A stretch of DNA of 64,000 nucleotides, taken from NCBI RefSeq assembly GCF_021389955.1, contig NZ_CP089980.1, positions 4,583,001-4,647,000 of the forward strand, read 5' to 3'. The DNA is from Fulvivirga maritima. GTDB taxonomy: Bacteria; Bacteroidota; Bacteroidia; Cytophagales; Cyclobacteriaceae. The position numbers and the translations under genes were made by a program. This document shows, piece after piece, positions 43,757-55,400 of the stretch. The notes under the pieces were generated by a model that was not told where the DNA came from, did no database searches, and saw nothing but the letters and a program-made list of their open reading frames with translations. Position 1 is the first letter of the stretch. The number at the start of each line of letters is the position of its first letter.

Positions 43757-46186
43757 TTATTTTTTCAGCAAATGATTAACCGCCAACACCAAAAACATAT
43801 AGTTAGTAGCTCCACCGCCCATTACATATTCTGTCTGTTGCCAAAAGAAGGGCCACACTTTTAGTTCTGGCAAGTCAGGACGGATGAGAGCGGTTCCGGA
43901 AGCTACCCCGCCAGGGATATAACTCCACTCGGCACGATTTACACCATAAGCTACAGTTACTGATTTCGAGCCAACGCCAGAGGCAAATGAAGAGGTGTTT
44001 TCTCCCGGGTGCACTCCTAATACAAAGTTCAATGCATTGATGGTTAGGTCAGCAGGAGCAAACTCTGGCCAGCCCTTATGGAAAAAGTATTGCTCTACAC
44101 CGAACCGTTGCAAACCCCAGCCTGCACCCCAAATGTTCGGTTTATAGGGTACACCGAAAGGGGTTTCTGTTTTTTGCTTCTTTAATTCTTGTTGGAAATC
44201 AGCCGCTGCTGTGGTCATGGTGTTTTTAAATTTTTTGTTGTCAATAGCATGGATGACATGACCTATAGCCCAACCGCAGTTGGCCATTCGAGCGGTAATC
44301 TCGGGAGCCATTTTTATAAGCTCATCTTTGAATTTTTGATCCTTGGTGGTGAGTATTATTTCTGACAATGCTAGCACGCGGTTATCTATGCCTTTTGCTT
44401 TTTCCTTCGCGGAAGCATATAATGACAAAGCTACTTCAAGGCATTCATCAGCAAGATCTTTATCGGAAGTTTTCAAGACTCGAGCCACAGCAGCTAATCC
44501 GGCAGCCACATAAAGCTCTCTATCAGGATTATCTTCAGTAAATACCAGGCGGTCGTCGGGTCTTCCTTTTTGATTATACACTTTATTGTCTGTCATGTTA
44601 ACAGCATCTCCAAGCATAACATATTGCCTCAGATCAGAGCATATAATTCCTCTGTAGAGCCTACCCATAGACCTATAGCCTCCCAGTATGTTGGCCAATC
44701 CATGCTTTATTTGTTGTAAGGCGTCAGATTCTCCGTCAGGCACATGAATTTCAACCAATTGCTTTTCTTCATCTATAAGGGTCGCATCATAGTCTAGCCC
44801 AAATTCATCAATCATCAGAGCTAGCATCCAGACGGTGCCTATTTGAGATTCCACCCGCAGGTCATAATCGCCGGCATCATGCCAGCCACCACGGTCTAGC
44901 TGAGGCACATGTTCCAAAGGTTTATATTTAGTAAGTGTAGCAGGGCCTTGTACATATCCATCAAAATGATTTGAATCTAGCGGAGCCATCAGAGCATCAT
45001 CTAAGTGACAGCGCCCATGCCACACGCGGTATTTTTCATTGACTCTCATGTGGCACATTTGGACAGGTAGAAAATATTCCAACGTAGGTTGCCACACCTG
45101 CCGATCATAAACATCGTCTCCAATTTTAAAGGCATGCGTTTGCTTACCTCTATACTCAAGGAAATACATGCCTTGAGTTTTCACCTCTGTAAAATCAAAG
45201 GTTTTGTATTGATACCTTAAGAAGGTTCCCCAATCTTCTGGTACAACTGATTTTACTTCTTGCTGTCCATTTTTGCCTAAGCGTAATAGTTTTATGTTAG
45301 AAGACTGATGGTCTTCTTTATCCATTTCTATAACAGCAATTTTCTCCTGCTCAGTAGTATAACCTACCTGAGAGACCTGAATCACCGGAGTGTATTGCCA
45401 GTTAGGGATAACATGAGGCGTAATAATCCATTCAATGGCCTTTTGGGTTTTATTAGCGGGTATTTGGGATCTTACTATGTACCAGCCATTGTTATGATTT
45501 GAGCGGCCGTCCCACAGCTCAAGTTCTGCATCGGAAGTAATCAGCATTCTTTGTTTATCACTCTCAGGAGCTATGGTTAGTTCATGACCAGTAGCTAGAG
45601 GGGTGTTTAAATTTTCATCATTTATATACTTGATAGGGCCATAAGGCTGAGCTGGAAATATGCCATACTGCTCATCCATAATAAAGCTTTTACCAAATAG
45701 GTCTCCCGGAAATAATTCTAAATTGAATCCCATTTTACCCACCCATTCTTGCGGAATGGCGTTTTCCAGGTTGACTGAAACTTTGAATGAGCTGTTTTTA
45801 AGAGGCTCTACTTCTACGTTATAGGTAAACTGTAAATCAGGATAGTCAATAGGATTAAAGCCCGTTCTGTTTTTGGAAGAGTCCGGATACCATAATTTTT
45901 GAGATAGAGTCTGATTTTCTTTGTCAACCGTCAGCTTTCCTCCTTTAGGCATGGGAGACCATTGGCCTGGAGAAATTTCTAAACGAACATCTCCATTGGC
46001 AGCGACTCTTACGCCATGTTGTATAATAGTCACTCCGGTTTGATGACCATCAGGATAAATATCACTGAAGACCGTGACATTCAAACCAGGCATTTCTAAA
46101 TAATTCTGATCATTAAGCTTAAGGTTCGATTGGGCAAACAGTTGGTTTAGCCCCAAAAAAAGGATTAGGCAAAGTAGTGATTTCAT
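43757..46186 (-). CDS. Glycoside hydrolase family 9 protein (cellulase-like), secreted
   Basis: 809 residues with signal peptide (LLCLILFLGLNQLFAQ). An N-terminal about 250-residue beta-rich region and a CelD-type Ig domain (IQVSQVGYTTEQEKIAVIEM) precede the alpha/alpha6 catalytic domain with GGWHDAGDYDLRVESQ (GH9 aspartates), FVLGVHPGENTSSFASGVG and the C-terminal helix with WQQTEYVMGGGATNYMF, whose Glu matches the general acid position. Acts on beta-1,4-glucan-type chains in the periplasm or outside; exact substrate unproven. It is divergent from a porin-like gene and near SusC/D. Confidence 0.88.
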   Translation of the reverse strand: MKSLLCLILFLGLNQLFAQSNLKLNDQNYLEMPGLNVTVFSDIYPDGHQTGVTIIQHGVRVAANGDVRLEISPGQWSPMPKGGKLTVDKENQTLSQKLWYPDSSKNRTGFNPIDYPDLQFTYNVEVEPLKNSSFKVSVNLENAIPQEWVGKMGFNLELFPGDLFGKSFIMDEQYGIFPAQPYGPIKYINDENLNTPLATGHELTIAPESDKQRMLITSDAELELWDGRSNHNNGWYIVRSQIPANKTQKAIEWIITPHVIPNWQYTPVIQVSQVGYTTEQEKIAVIEMDKEDHQSSNIKLLRLGKNGQQEVKSVVPEDWGTFLRYQYKTFDFTEVKTQGMYFLEYRGKQTHAFKIGDDVYDRQVWQPTLEYFLPVQMCHMRVNEKYRVWHGRCHLDDALMAPLDSNHFDGYVQGPATLTKYKPLEHVPQLDRGGWHDAGDYDLRVESQIGTVWMLALMIDEFGLDYDATLIDEEKQLVEIHVPDGESDALQQIKHGLANILGGYRSMGRLYRGIICSDLRQYVMLGDAVNMTDNKVYNQKGRPDDRLVFTEDNPDRELYVAAGLAAVARVLKTSDKDLADECLEVALSLYASAKEKAKGIDNRVLALSEIILTTKDQKFKDELIKMAPEITARMANCGWAIGHVIHAIDNKKFKNTMTTAAADFQQELKKQKTETPFGVPYKPNIWGAGWGLQRFGVEQYFFHKGWPEFAPADLTINALNFVLGVHPGENTSSFASGVGSKSVTVAYGVNRAEWSYIPGGVASGTALIRPDLPELKVWPFFWQQTEYVMGGGATNYMFLVLAVNHLLKK

Positions 46187-46369
46187 GAGAGTAGGGTTTT
46201 TATTAAATATAAGGAATTATTAAGACGAGGAACTTATTATGAATTATCTATTATGAATTATCTAATATGAATTATTATTAAAAAGTTGTTGCTGGGAGTT
46301 GGTATAAGCGTTAACTTCAGTAAGAAGAAGGGAAATTGACGCGGGATAACCTTAACCTGACCTGATTCC

Positions 46370-47506
46370 ATGAGATTTGCTACTACATTCCTACTGTTAT
46401 TTATGGCGCTGCATTCTGCCTATTCACAGATTGATAGTTTAACAGCTTCCAAATTATCTTTTACCGCAGATTTTAGATTTAGAATAGAACAAGACTGGGA
46501 TTCTCGCAAGTCTGACGGCTCCTATAGAGATGACCGATCGCGGCTGAGGTACAGACTTCGGTTCGGTGCCAGCTACCAATATAATGAATGGGCTTCTTTT
46601 GGTACGAGGATAAGAACGGGTACCTATAGCAATCAGCAAGACCCGCATATTACGTTGGGTAGTGGGGGAGGAGAGTTCGAAATATTGCCTTTGGGTTTTG
46701 AGAAGTTATACTTTAAAGGCCAATACAAATGGTTTTCAGGCTGGATTGGTAAGAACACTTATCCTTTTCAGAAACAGAACGAATTATTCTGGAGTGATAA
46801 CGTATACCCTGAAGGCATATTTTTACAAGGTCATTTTAATAAATTGTCTTGGTTTCCTGCTTTTGACGTAAAGGTTGGGCATTTTATCATAGGCTCGGCC
46901 GGAAGGTCCTTTGCAGATGATGGCTACATGGAAGGGATACAGCTGGTAACTACCTGTATGTCTAAGCGATTGAAGTTCTTTCCGGCTTATTATTACTTCC
47001 ATAATTTGCCATTAGTGCCAGATGGCAATGCCAGTGAGCTCATTAAATATTCGATATTACATTTAGGTGCTAATTATAAGTTGAGTGATAAGCCTGCCGT
47101 AAGTATTGGAGTAGACTATTATAATAATTTACAAAGTTATGATGATGCAGAATCTATTTCCTCCATGTTAAAAGAGGAGAGAGAAGGCTTGGTGCTAGGG
47201 CTATTATATGGAGACTTTAAAAAGGCAGGAGATTATACTGTTGGTTTATATTACACCTATTTGGAGCGATTTGCTGCAGTAGATTTTATGGCACAAAATG
47301 ACTGGGTCAGGTGGGACTATTCTTCTTATGATTCACCAGCTGGCAGGTTAACTAATTTTCAAGGGCTGGAGATTATGGCGGGGTATATGATAAATGCCAA
47401 TTTTAAACTCAAGGCCAGATATTTTAATGTAAGGCAGCTCCATGCCTATGGCGATGACACAGAAAACGGTCAGCGCATTCGTTTAGATCTTGATATAGGC
47501 TTTTAA
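46370..47506 (+). CDS. Outer-membrane porin-like barrel protein
   Basis: 378 residues. Signal peptide (FLLLFMALHSAYSQ), then a strand-rich porin pattern starting LSFTADFRFRIEQDW and RSRLRYRLRFGASYQYNEWA, ending in the C-terminal aromatic DIGF. Likely an outer-membrane channel. Lies between the GH9 gene and the SusC operon; a role in taking up released oligosaccharides is inference. Confidence 0.7.
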   Translation: MRFATTFLLLFMALHSAYSQIDSLTASKLSFTADFRFRIEQDWDSRKSDGSYRDDRSRLRYRLRFGASYQYNEWASFGTRIRTGTYSNQQDPHITLGSGGGEFEILPLGFEKLYFKGQYKWFSGWIGKNTYPFQKQNELFWSDNVYPEGIFLQGHFNKLSWFPAFDVKVGHFIIGSAGRSFADDGYMEGIQLVTTCMSKRLKFFPAYYYFHNLPLVPDGNASELIKYSILHLGANYKLSDKPAVSIGVDYYNNLQSYDDAESISSMLKEEREGLVLGLLYGDFKKAGDYTVGLYYTYLERFAAVDFMAQNDWVRWDYSSYDSPAGRLTNFQGLEIMAGYMINANFKLKARYFNVRQLHAYGDDTENGQRIRLDLDIGF

Positions 47507-47618
47507 GTTGATTATTAATATTTTATTAGAAAATCTTGGTTAAATTATTAACAATCGATTGCGTAGTTGATATATTGTTTTTAAATTCAATAAGTAAAAA
47601 GATTTATAAATGGACTTT

Positions 47619-47650
47619 TCAATCGTTTGAATAAAAAACAAACGGTTGTT
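47619..47650 (+). promoter_or_regulatory. Two LacI-like palindromes upstream of susC
   Basis: TCAATCGTTTGA (47619-47630) and AACAAACGGTTGTT (47637-47650) are near-palindromes with a central CG, the style of LacI/GalR operators. They are about 80-110 bases upstream of the SusC-like start. No LacI-family gene lies in this window, so the binder would be encoded elsewhere. Confidence 0.35.
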
Positions 47651-47731
47651 TTATGAAGATTTAAATAGACCTATCGATGACATAGAAAAATAAATATTGA
47701 ACCATTATTCTAACTTATAAACCTATAACTA

Positions 47732-50700
47732 ATGACGCTACGTTTTACTAACCTCAACAGGCGGTCGGGGTTGAGATTGCTCCTCAGTCTGTTCGTAATG
47801 CTTACCTGTAGTCTTTCCTATGCACAAAGCAGAATCTCAGGTACCATTCTTGATGATTCAGGCTCAGCACTTCCGGGAGCCTCTGTGCTAATTAAAGGAA
47901 CTTCTAAAGGTACAGTTACTGATATCAATGGAGAATACAGTTTATCTGCTAACCCGGAAGATGTACTAATCTTTTCTTTTATAGGGTACACCACCCAAGA
48001 GATTAATGTAGGCTCCCAAACCAAAATAGATGTAACCCTGGAGCTCAACGCACAGGAACTTACCGAAGTAGTAGTGGTAGGTTACGGTACGCAGAAAAGA
48101 GCACAGGTTACTGGAGCTATCGCCTCCATAGAAGAGGAGGAGATCACAGCAGTGCCGGTAGCTACTACAGATCAGGTACTACAAGGTCGAGCTCCTGGTG
48201 TTTCTGTAATTAATAACGGTTCTCCGGGTACTAACCCAAATATTACAATCAGGGGCTTAAGTACACTTAATAACAACAATCCCTTATATGTGGTAGATGG
48301 AATTATCGTATCAGGCATTGGTGATTTGAACCCGAATGATATTGAGAATATCCAGATATTAAAAGACGCTTCTACCACAGCTGTTTATGGTTCTAAAGGA
48401 TCAAATGGTGTGGTTTTAATCACTACTAAAACAGGTAAGTCAGGTAAAGTAAAAGTAGATTTTAGTACTTACGCAGGTAGCCAATGGTCAACTAAGCGAT
48501 TTGATTTGCTGAACACCCAACAGTATGTGCAGTATGCCAATGATATTGCTGCTCCTCCCAGAACTTCAGATCCACAGTATGCTAATATGCTTCAAAATGA
48601 TACGGATTGGCAAGATGAAATCTTTCAATCTGGGTTAATGCAGAATTATACTCTGGGAGTATCTGGAGGGGGTGAAAATAGTACCTTCCGTATTTCTGCA
48701 GGATACTTGAATCAGGAAGGTATTATTATTACTACCGATTATGAGCGCTTTAACCTTAGGGCCAATAGTAATTTCACATTAGGTAAATTTGAGTTTGGAG
48801 AGACATTGTCTTTGGCTCTGAGTGATCAGTCTCCCGAGACTAGTAGTGGGGGGCGTTCTATTATAGAGCATTCAATTAAAATGCCACCATACTTGTCCGT
48901 TCGAAATCCTGATAATTTGGGAGGTTTCCAAGGACCTAATTCGTCCATTGACGGACAGGATGCTGCCAATCCAGTCAGAATTTTAGAATTGGTAGATATT
49001 AGTAACAGAGAAAGAAATATAATAGGTAATATATATGGTCAGTATGAGATAATAGATGGTCTTAAATTTAAGTCTCAACTAGGAGGTGAATATTCTCATT
49101 TTAGATTTAATATTCATTCGCCTTCATATAATGATGATTCTGATGGAGCTACTGGTGCACAACCTTTTTCTGAATCTTACCTGAGCAATGGAGAGCTCAT
49201 GACTGTGACTTTTACCAATAGTCTTAACTATAATCTAACGTTAGCCGATCAGCATAATTTTGAAATTTTAGCGTTAACTGAATATGTAGCTACGGATACT
49301 AGAAATCAAAATTCGAGTACAAGGAATGAATTGTCCGATGATATAGAAGAATTGTGGTTTCAGAATCTAGTAACTAATTCTTCTACTATAGAATACAGAA
49401 GAGTAGGTTATTTGGCCAGATTAAATTATAATTTTGAAGGTAAATATATTTTCTCAGGATCTTTTAGAAGGGATGCTTCATCCCGTTTTGGAGCCAATGA
49501 AAGATGGGGGTCATTTTCTTCTATTTCGTTAGGATGGAGAATAAGCGATGAAGATTTCTTTAGTTCATTAGATTTTATTAGTAATCTAAAATTAAGGGCC
49601 AGTTGGGGGCAAACTGGTAATGATAATATTATGGCTTACGGATATCAAAGCTTAATAGAGCCTACCTTCTTTTATCCTATAGGAACTGAATTAACAGCTG
49701 GAGCCAGCTCAGCAGGTTTAGCCAATCCCGACCTAAAGTGGGAAACTAATGAAATGTCTAACATAGGTTTAGATGGAGGATTACTAGATGATAAAATTAC
49801 TTTTTCTTTAGAGTATTATTTCAACAAAGGAAAGGATATACTTTTACCTACAAAGTTACCTAGTTCATCTGGTTTTTATCAAAACGATTATGTCAGAAAT
49901 ATTGGGGAAATGGAGACAAAAGGTTTTGAAGCAATGATAGGTTATCAAGGTAAATCTGGAGATTTTGAATGGTCTGTATCCTTAAACTTAGGTACAAGTA
50001 AGAATGAAGTCACCAGTACTGGCCCCAATCCAGCTTTAGAAGGAGCGTCATTTGAGGGACAATTTATAACTCGAGTGCAGGTAGGAGAACCAGCCTTTAG
50101 TTTTTATGGATGGCAATTTGATGGTATTTTCCAGAATCAGGCAGAGATTGAGGCCCATGCTATTCAACCCAATGCTGAGCCAGGAGATTTTAGAATTGTC
50201 AATACAAATACATCTGAAGTTAATGGTAATCAGGTTATTAATGATGATGATAGAGTTTTTATTGGGAATCCTTACCCTAAAGCTACAGGTGGGCTTAACA
50301 TATCAGGTAAATATAAAAACTTTGATTTGAGCATCTTTGTAAATGGTGTTTATGGCAATGATGTATATAATACTAATAAATATGATTTAGAAGGAATGCC
50401 ACGTCTTTTTAACTCAGGCACAGCCGTACTTGATCGTTGGACAGGAGAGGGGACATCTAATACTGTTCCAAGAGCATTAGGTGTTAGTACTAACACGGAA
50501 ATATCCAGCAGGTTTGTCGAAGATGGCTCTTTCACTAGATTTAGAAACATTTCTATAGGCTACACCATCCCTCCATCTGTATTTAATGATAAGATATCTA
50601 AATTCAGAATATATGTAAGTGGACAGAACCTAATCACAATAACAGATTATAGTGGCTTGGATCCTGAAATTGGTAATTACTCTGCAACTGCCCCCAATGC

Positions 50701-50815
50701 TGTACCGGGAGCCATTGGTGGTTACAATACTGCCAATAACTTCTCCTATGGAGTTGATTTTGGAAATTACCCAATTGCTAAATCCATCATTGCAGGTATT
50801 CAAATCGGATTTTAA
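47732..50815 (+). CDS. SusC-like TonB-linked outer-membrane protein
   Basis: 1027 residues, full length. Signal peptide, then the carboxypeptidase-regulatory-like domain (RISGTILDDSGSALPGASVL), the TonB-box area and plug with ALTEVVVVGYGTQKR-like text (ELTEVVVVGYGTQKRAQVTG), VLQGRAPGVSV, TIRGLSTLNNNNPLYVVDGI, KDASTTAVYGSKGSNGVVLI, then a 22-strand barrel. It imports glycans or other ligands with its SusD partner 5 bases downstream. Confidence 0.96.
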   Translation: MTLRFTNLNRRSGLRLLLSLFVMLTCSLSYAQSRISGTILDDSGSALPGASVLIKGTSKGTVTDINGEYSLSANPEDVLIFSFIGYTTQEINVGSQTKIDVTLELNAQELTEVVVVGYGTQKRAQVTGAIASIEEEEITAVPVATTDQVLQGRAPGVSVINNGSPGTNPNITIRGLSTLNNNNPLYVVDGIIVSGIGDLNPNDIENIQILKDASTTAVYGSKGSNGVVLITTKTGKSGKVKVDFSTYAGSQWSTKRFDLLNTQQYVQYANDIAAPPRTSDPQYANMLQNDTDWQDEIFQSGLMQNYTLGVSGGGENSTFRISAGYLNQEGIIITTDYERFNLRANSNFTLGKFEFGETLSLALSDQSPETSSGGRSIIEHSIKMPPYLSVRNPDNLGGFQGPNSSIDGQDAANPVRILELVDISNRERNIIGNIYGQYEIIDGLKFKSQLGGEYSHFRFNIHSPSYNDDSDGATGAQPFSESYLSNGELMTVTFTNSLNYNLTLADQHNFEILALTEYVATDTRNQNSSTRNELSDDIEELWFQNLVTNSSTIEYRRVGYLARLNYNFEGKYIFSGSFRRDASSRFGANERWGSFSSISLGWRISDEDFFSSLDFISNLKLRASWGQTGNDNIMAYGYQSLIEPTFFYPIGTELTAGASSAGLANPDLKWETNEMSNIGLDGGLLDDKITFSLEYYFNKGKDILLPTKLPSSSGFYQNDYVRNIGEMETKGFEAMIGYQGKSGDFEWSVSLNLGTSKNEVTSTGPNPALEGASFEGQFITRVQVGEPAFSFYGWQFDGIFQNQAEIEAHAIQPNAEPGDFRIVNTNTSEVNGNQVINDDDRVFIGNPYPKATGGLNISGKYKNFDLSIFVNGVYGNDVYNTNKYDLEGMPRLFNSGTAVLDRWTGEGTSNTVPRALGVSTNTEISSRFVEDGSFTRFRNISIGYTIPPSVFNDKISKFRIYVSGQNLITITDYSGLDPEIGNYSATAPNAVPGAIGGYNTANNFSYGVDFGNYPIAKSIIAGIQIGF

Positions 50816-50820
50816 TTAAC

Positions 50821-52320
50821 ATGATCATGAAAAATATAAATAAAACAATATTGTTGCTCTGCATACTTTTTATGACTTATAGTTGTAATGAAGATGATTT
50901 GTCATTAGAAAGTCCAAACAGACCTCCCGCGGATAATTTCTTTCAAAATAGAGCCCAACTTCAGGCTTCGGTTAATGCAATTTATTCCAACCTACAAACG
51001 CAAGGGTTATATAATAGACATATGTTTTTTGCAATGGATAATATGGCGCATGAAAATTCTGGTAACTCTCAACTTGAGGCGGATAAGAGGCAATATTTAG
51101 AATTTACCTTTAATGCAGATCATGGTGCTATTGGTGCTTTTTGGGAAAGCTGTTATAGAGGTATTCATAAAGCTAATTATGTGATTAACAATCAAGAATT
51201 AATAGATCAAATCCTCGTTAGTGAATTGCCACCTGAAGAGAAAAATAAATTTTTAGGAGAGGCTCATTTTCTTAGAGCATTCTATTATTTTATTTTAGTT
51301 ACGAGATTTGGGGATATACCCTATATCAAGGAAATACCTCAATCTACAGAAGGCTTTCCTATTCGTCCAGAAGAAGATATTTATAATGATATTATAATTC
51401 CTGATTTAGAGTTTGCTGTAGCCAATTTATATGCTAAAGAGAATACTGAAAATGGTAGAGCAACGGTTGGAGCTGCATATGCTTTATTAGGAAAAGTGCA
51501 CTTGTATAGGCAAGAGTATCAAGCAGCTAAAGATGCGTTTACTAATATTTTAGGTGAATATACATTAGTAAATAATTATGAGGAGAATTTTCTGGAAGAA
51601 ACAGAACACAATGAAGAATCTATTTTTGAAGTAGAATTTGATGATGCTTTTCCTGATACAGATAAATGGAATTCGGATGTTTCTGGAGCAGGCTATAATG
51701 AAGTGACCTTTCGTGGACAGGAGTATGGTTGGAATGACTGGTTCAATGTTTATCCTTCTGAAATGCTTCTTGATGAATATGAAGACGGTGATCCCAGATA
51801 TGACATGACCTTTTACTCCAATGGAGATACCTTCGCAGGTGGTATTGTATCCATTCCTCTTGATAGAGTAGCAGCATGGAGAAAGTACCAAAATTACTAT
51901 AAAGATGCTAATGAAGATCAGGCATCAGGTATTAATATGAAGGTTATAAGGTTTGCTGACGTTCTGCTAATGATGGCAGAGGTAGAAAATGAGCTGGCAG
52001 CTGATGGAGGTGATGCGTTAATGTATTTAAATATGGTGAGAGATCGGGTCGGTATGCCTAACTATGGTACCCCTGCTATGAATGCTACTTATCCTGTTAC
52101 TACTAAACAGGAACGATTTGAAGCAATAGTGCATGAACGCATGGTGGAGCTAGCTGGGGAGCAGGTGAGATTTCCAGACTTAGTAAGATGGGGTATAGCT
52201 GGTGATGTTCTTGGTCAATTTGATTTTCAGGTAGGTAAGCATGAGCATTTTCCTATTCCTCAAAGAGAAATCAACTCTAATGACAAGGTGACTAACGCAG
52301 ATCAAAATAATGGATACTAA
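50821..52320 (+). CDS. SusD/RagB-family nutrient-binding lipoprotein
   Basis: 499 residues. Lipobox region LFMTYSCNEDD; TPR-rich body with LRAFYYFILVTRFGDIPYI, RATVGAAYALLGKVHLYRQ and the C-terminal signature MKVIRFADVLLMMAEVENEL then RVGMPNYG and FPIPQREINSN. It caps the SusC barrel and captures the ligand. A weak terminator follows the stop. Confidence 0.96.
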   Translation: MIMKNINKTILLLCILFMTYSCNEDDLSLESPNRPPADNFFQNRAQLQASVNAIYSNLQTQGLYNRHMFFAMDNMAHENSGNSQLEADKRQYLEFTFNADHGAIGAFWESCYRGIHKANYVINNQELIDQILVSELPPEEKNKFLGEAHFLRAFYYFILVTRFGDIPYIKEIPQSTEGFPIRPEEDIYNDIIIPDLEFAVANLYAKENTENGRATVGAAYALLGKVHLYRQEYQAAKDAFTNILGEYTLVNNYEENFLEETEHNEESIFEVEFDDAFPDTDKWNSDVSGAGYNEVTFRGQEYGWNDWFNVYPSEMLLDEYEDGDPRYDMTFYSNGDTFAGGIVSIPLDRVAAWRKYQNYYKDANEDQASGINMKVIRFADVLLMMAEVENELAADGGDALMYLNMVRDRVGMPNYGTPAMNATYPVTTKQERFEAIVHERMVELAGEQVRFPDLVRWGIAGDVLGQFDFQVGKHEHFPIPQREINSNDKVTNADQNNGY

Positions 52321-52374
52321 AATCTTATAAAGCATTAATGCTGAAGATTATCTCTTGTATAATAAGTTAAGTTG

Positions 52375-52418
52375 AAAAGGTTCTGAAGGCGTTTAACATG
52401 TTTTTAGAACCTTTTTTT
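52375..52418 (+). terminator. Hairpin after susD
   Basis: AAAAGGTTCT (52375-52384) pairs with AGAACCTTTT (52406-52415) around a 21-base loop and is followed by more T. It lies between the SusD and FG-GAP genes and could terminate or attenuate transcription of the latter. Confidence 0.6.
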
Positions 52419-52457
52419 GAATTACAAATAATTGATCTATTCCTAAATAAACTAATT

Positions 52458-55400
52458 ATGTCATTACTGCAGAAGTTTAAGTACAGTATACTCGCTGGCT
52501 GCTTCGGTCTGGTGCTAAGTTGTATGCCAGAGAAGCCCAATGAAAAGGTCAGTGAGGAAAATGATGTGAAGTATGCACTCTTTAAAAAAGTTTCAATTGA
52601 GAAGTCTAATATAGATTTTGCCAATAAGCTTACAGAAACGGATACATTTAATTACTTCAATTACCCTTATATCTATATGGGAGGCGGTGTTTCCGTGGGG
52701 GATTTTAACAATGATGGCCTTATTGATATCTATTTCACCGGCAATATGGTGGAAAATAAGCTTTATCTCAATAAGGGAAATCTGGAATTCAAAGATGTGA
52801 CCCAGACTTCGGGTACGGCCGGAGATGGCTCCTGGATGCACGGTGTCACTGTCTGTGATATTAATAATGATGGCTGGCAGGATATTTATATCAGTGTATC
52901 TGGTAGAAGTAAGAAAACACCTAATCAATTATTCGTTAATCAAGGCTTAAATGATGAAGGTATTCCTGTCTTTAAAGAGATGGCTATGCAATATGGTATA
53001 GCTGATGTTGGCCATAGTACACAGTCCACCTTCTTTGATTATGATAATGATGGCGACCTGGATTTATATGTGGCTAACTATCCCATAACCAAGTTTGATA
53101 CTCCGTCATTTTATTACAGTCAAATGAATAAACACCCCAGAATGGATCTCTCTGATCATTTATATAGGAATAATGGTGATGGTACTTTTACTAATGTAAC
53201 AGAAGAGGCGGGTCTGCTTTCTTTTGGTCTGTCTTTGAGTGCTACCATTAGTGACCTTAATAATGACGGCTTTAAAGATATATATGTATCTAACGATTTT
53301 GCTAGCCCTGATATCTTGTATATGAATAACGGGGATGGCACTTTTTCTAATACCATTAAGCAATCTACCAGACAAACGGCTTACTATGGAATGGGAGCCG
53401 ATGTGGCTGATTTTAATAATGATGGGTACATGGATATTTTTCAGGCAGATATGGCTCCTGAAGATAACAGACGGTCTAAAGAAAATATGTCTGGAATGAA
53501 CCCTGCAGGTTTTTATGAGCTGGTAGATTTAGGGCTTAACCACCAATATATGTACAATGCTTTGCAAGTACACCGTGGGGTTGATGCCAATGGCCTGCCT
53601 CAATATAGTAACATTGGTTGGTTGGCCGGTCTTACCTCTACAGACTGGAGTTGGTCTCCGCTCTTTGCTGATTTCGATAATGATGGCTGGAAAGATATTT
53701 TCGTTTCCAATGGTACCAGAAGGGATGTGAACAATAATGATTATTTCAAGAAGATACATTCTAATGATATTTATTTCAAAGCAAGTCATGGTGGTAAGAG
53801 TGATAATCAGCTGGAGAAAGTAAAGAAAATGCCTTCGGAGCCGATTGCTAATTATGTTTTTAAAAATAATGGAGATCTCACCTTTGAGAATAAAATAGAA
53901 GCTTGGGGGCTGACTGACAAGGGGTTCTCTAATGGGGCTACTTATGCTGATCTTGATAATGATGGAGACCTTGAATTAATCATTAGTAATATAGATAACA
54001 AGGCAGATATTTATGAGAATATATCTCATGATCATGGCAAGCACTATATTTCTGTGGACTTTAAAGGCCCGGAAGCGAATAAAATGGGAATAGGCACTCA
54101 TGTTAAATTATGGGCTGGAGATCTGTTTCAGGTGGGTGAGCTTACTTTAACCAGAGGCTATCAATCTTCTGTAGCTCCGGAGTTGCATTTTGGATTAGGT
54201 AGTTTAACCGCAGTAGATTCATTAGAAGTAATTTGGCCAGATGGAAAGTCACAGTTAATCAAAAACGTGGAGTCAGATCAAACATTGACACTTAATTATG
54301 GTGAAGCAATGAAGACAAAAACAGCAACAAAAGAAGAGAATGCTCAACTGTTTGCTGCCTATAGTGGTGATTCTACTGTTTTACCAAGCCATGTGGAAAA
54401 TGAGTTTAATGACTTTGATATACAGGTCTTATTACCGCACAAGATGTCCAATTTTGGTCCTGCATTGGCAGTAGGTGATTTTAATGGTGATGGATTAGAT
54501 GACTGCTACATTGGAGCTGCCTCAGGTAGTAATGGTGCTATTTATAAACAAACGGATAATGGCTCTTTTACGAAAATTGATTTTCAAAATACTGCGGATC
54601 TTGCTTATGAAGATTTAGGTGCCACTTTCTTTGATGCAGATAATGATGGTGATCTTGATTTGTACATTGTGAGTGGAGGTAATGAATTTTCCGGTAAGGA
54701 AAATTACTACCAGGACAGGCTTTATATTAATGACAAAGGCAATTTTGTCAAATCTGATTTGCCAGAAATTACAGGTAGTGGCTCCGTAGTGAGACCATAT
54801 GATTATGATGGTGATGGAGACCTTGATTTGTTTGTTGGAGGTAGGCTGACATCTGGCCGATATCCATACCCGGGAAGTAGCTATCTATTGCAAAATAATA
54901 CTAAAAATGGAAAGGTAAGCTTCACTGTAGTAACCAATGAAGTAGCGCCAGGCTTAGAGAATGCAGGTATGGTCACAGATGCTCTTTGGACAGATTTTAA
55001 TAATGATGGACAAATAGACCTGATGGTAGTAGGAGAGTGGATGCCTATAAAAGTATACATTAACAATAATGGCACTTTTGAGGATCGTTCCGGAGATTAT
55101 TTTACTGGTAATACCTCTGGCTGGTGGTTTAGTATTGCTAGCGGAGATTTTGATAATGATGGTGACACCGACTATGTATTAGGGAACCTGGGACTTAATT
55201 ATAAATACCAGGCAGTACCTGGCAAGCCTTTTAATATTTATGCCAGTGATTTTGATAAAGATAAAAGTAGCGATATTGTATTGAGCTATCATAATTCAGG
55301 GCAGGAGTTTCCCGTTAGGGGAAGAGGTTGCTCTTCTCAGCAAATACCAGCCATAAAAGCCAAGTTTAAGGATTATTATACCTTCTCCAGAGCCAATGTT

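Noticed and set aside
52398-52457. Upstream start for the FG-GAP lipoprotein
   Set aside because: It lies inside the hairpin after susD, and the lipoprotein signal begins only at ATG 52458.
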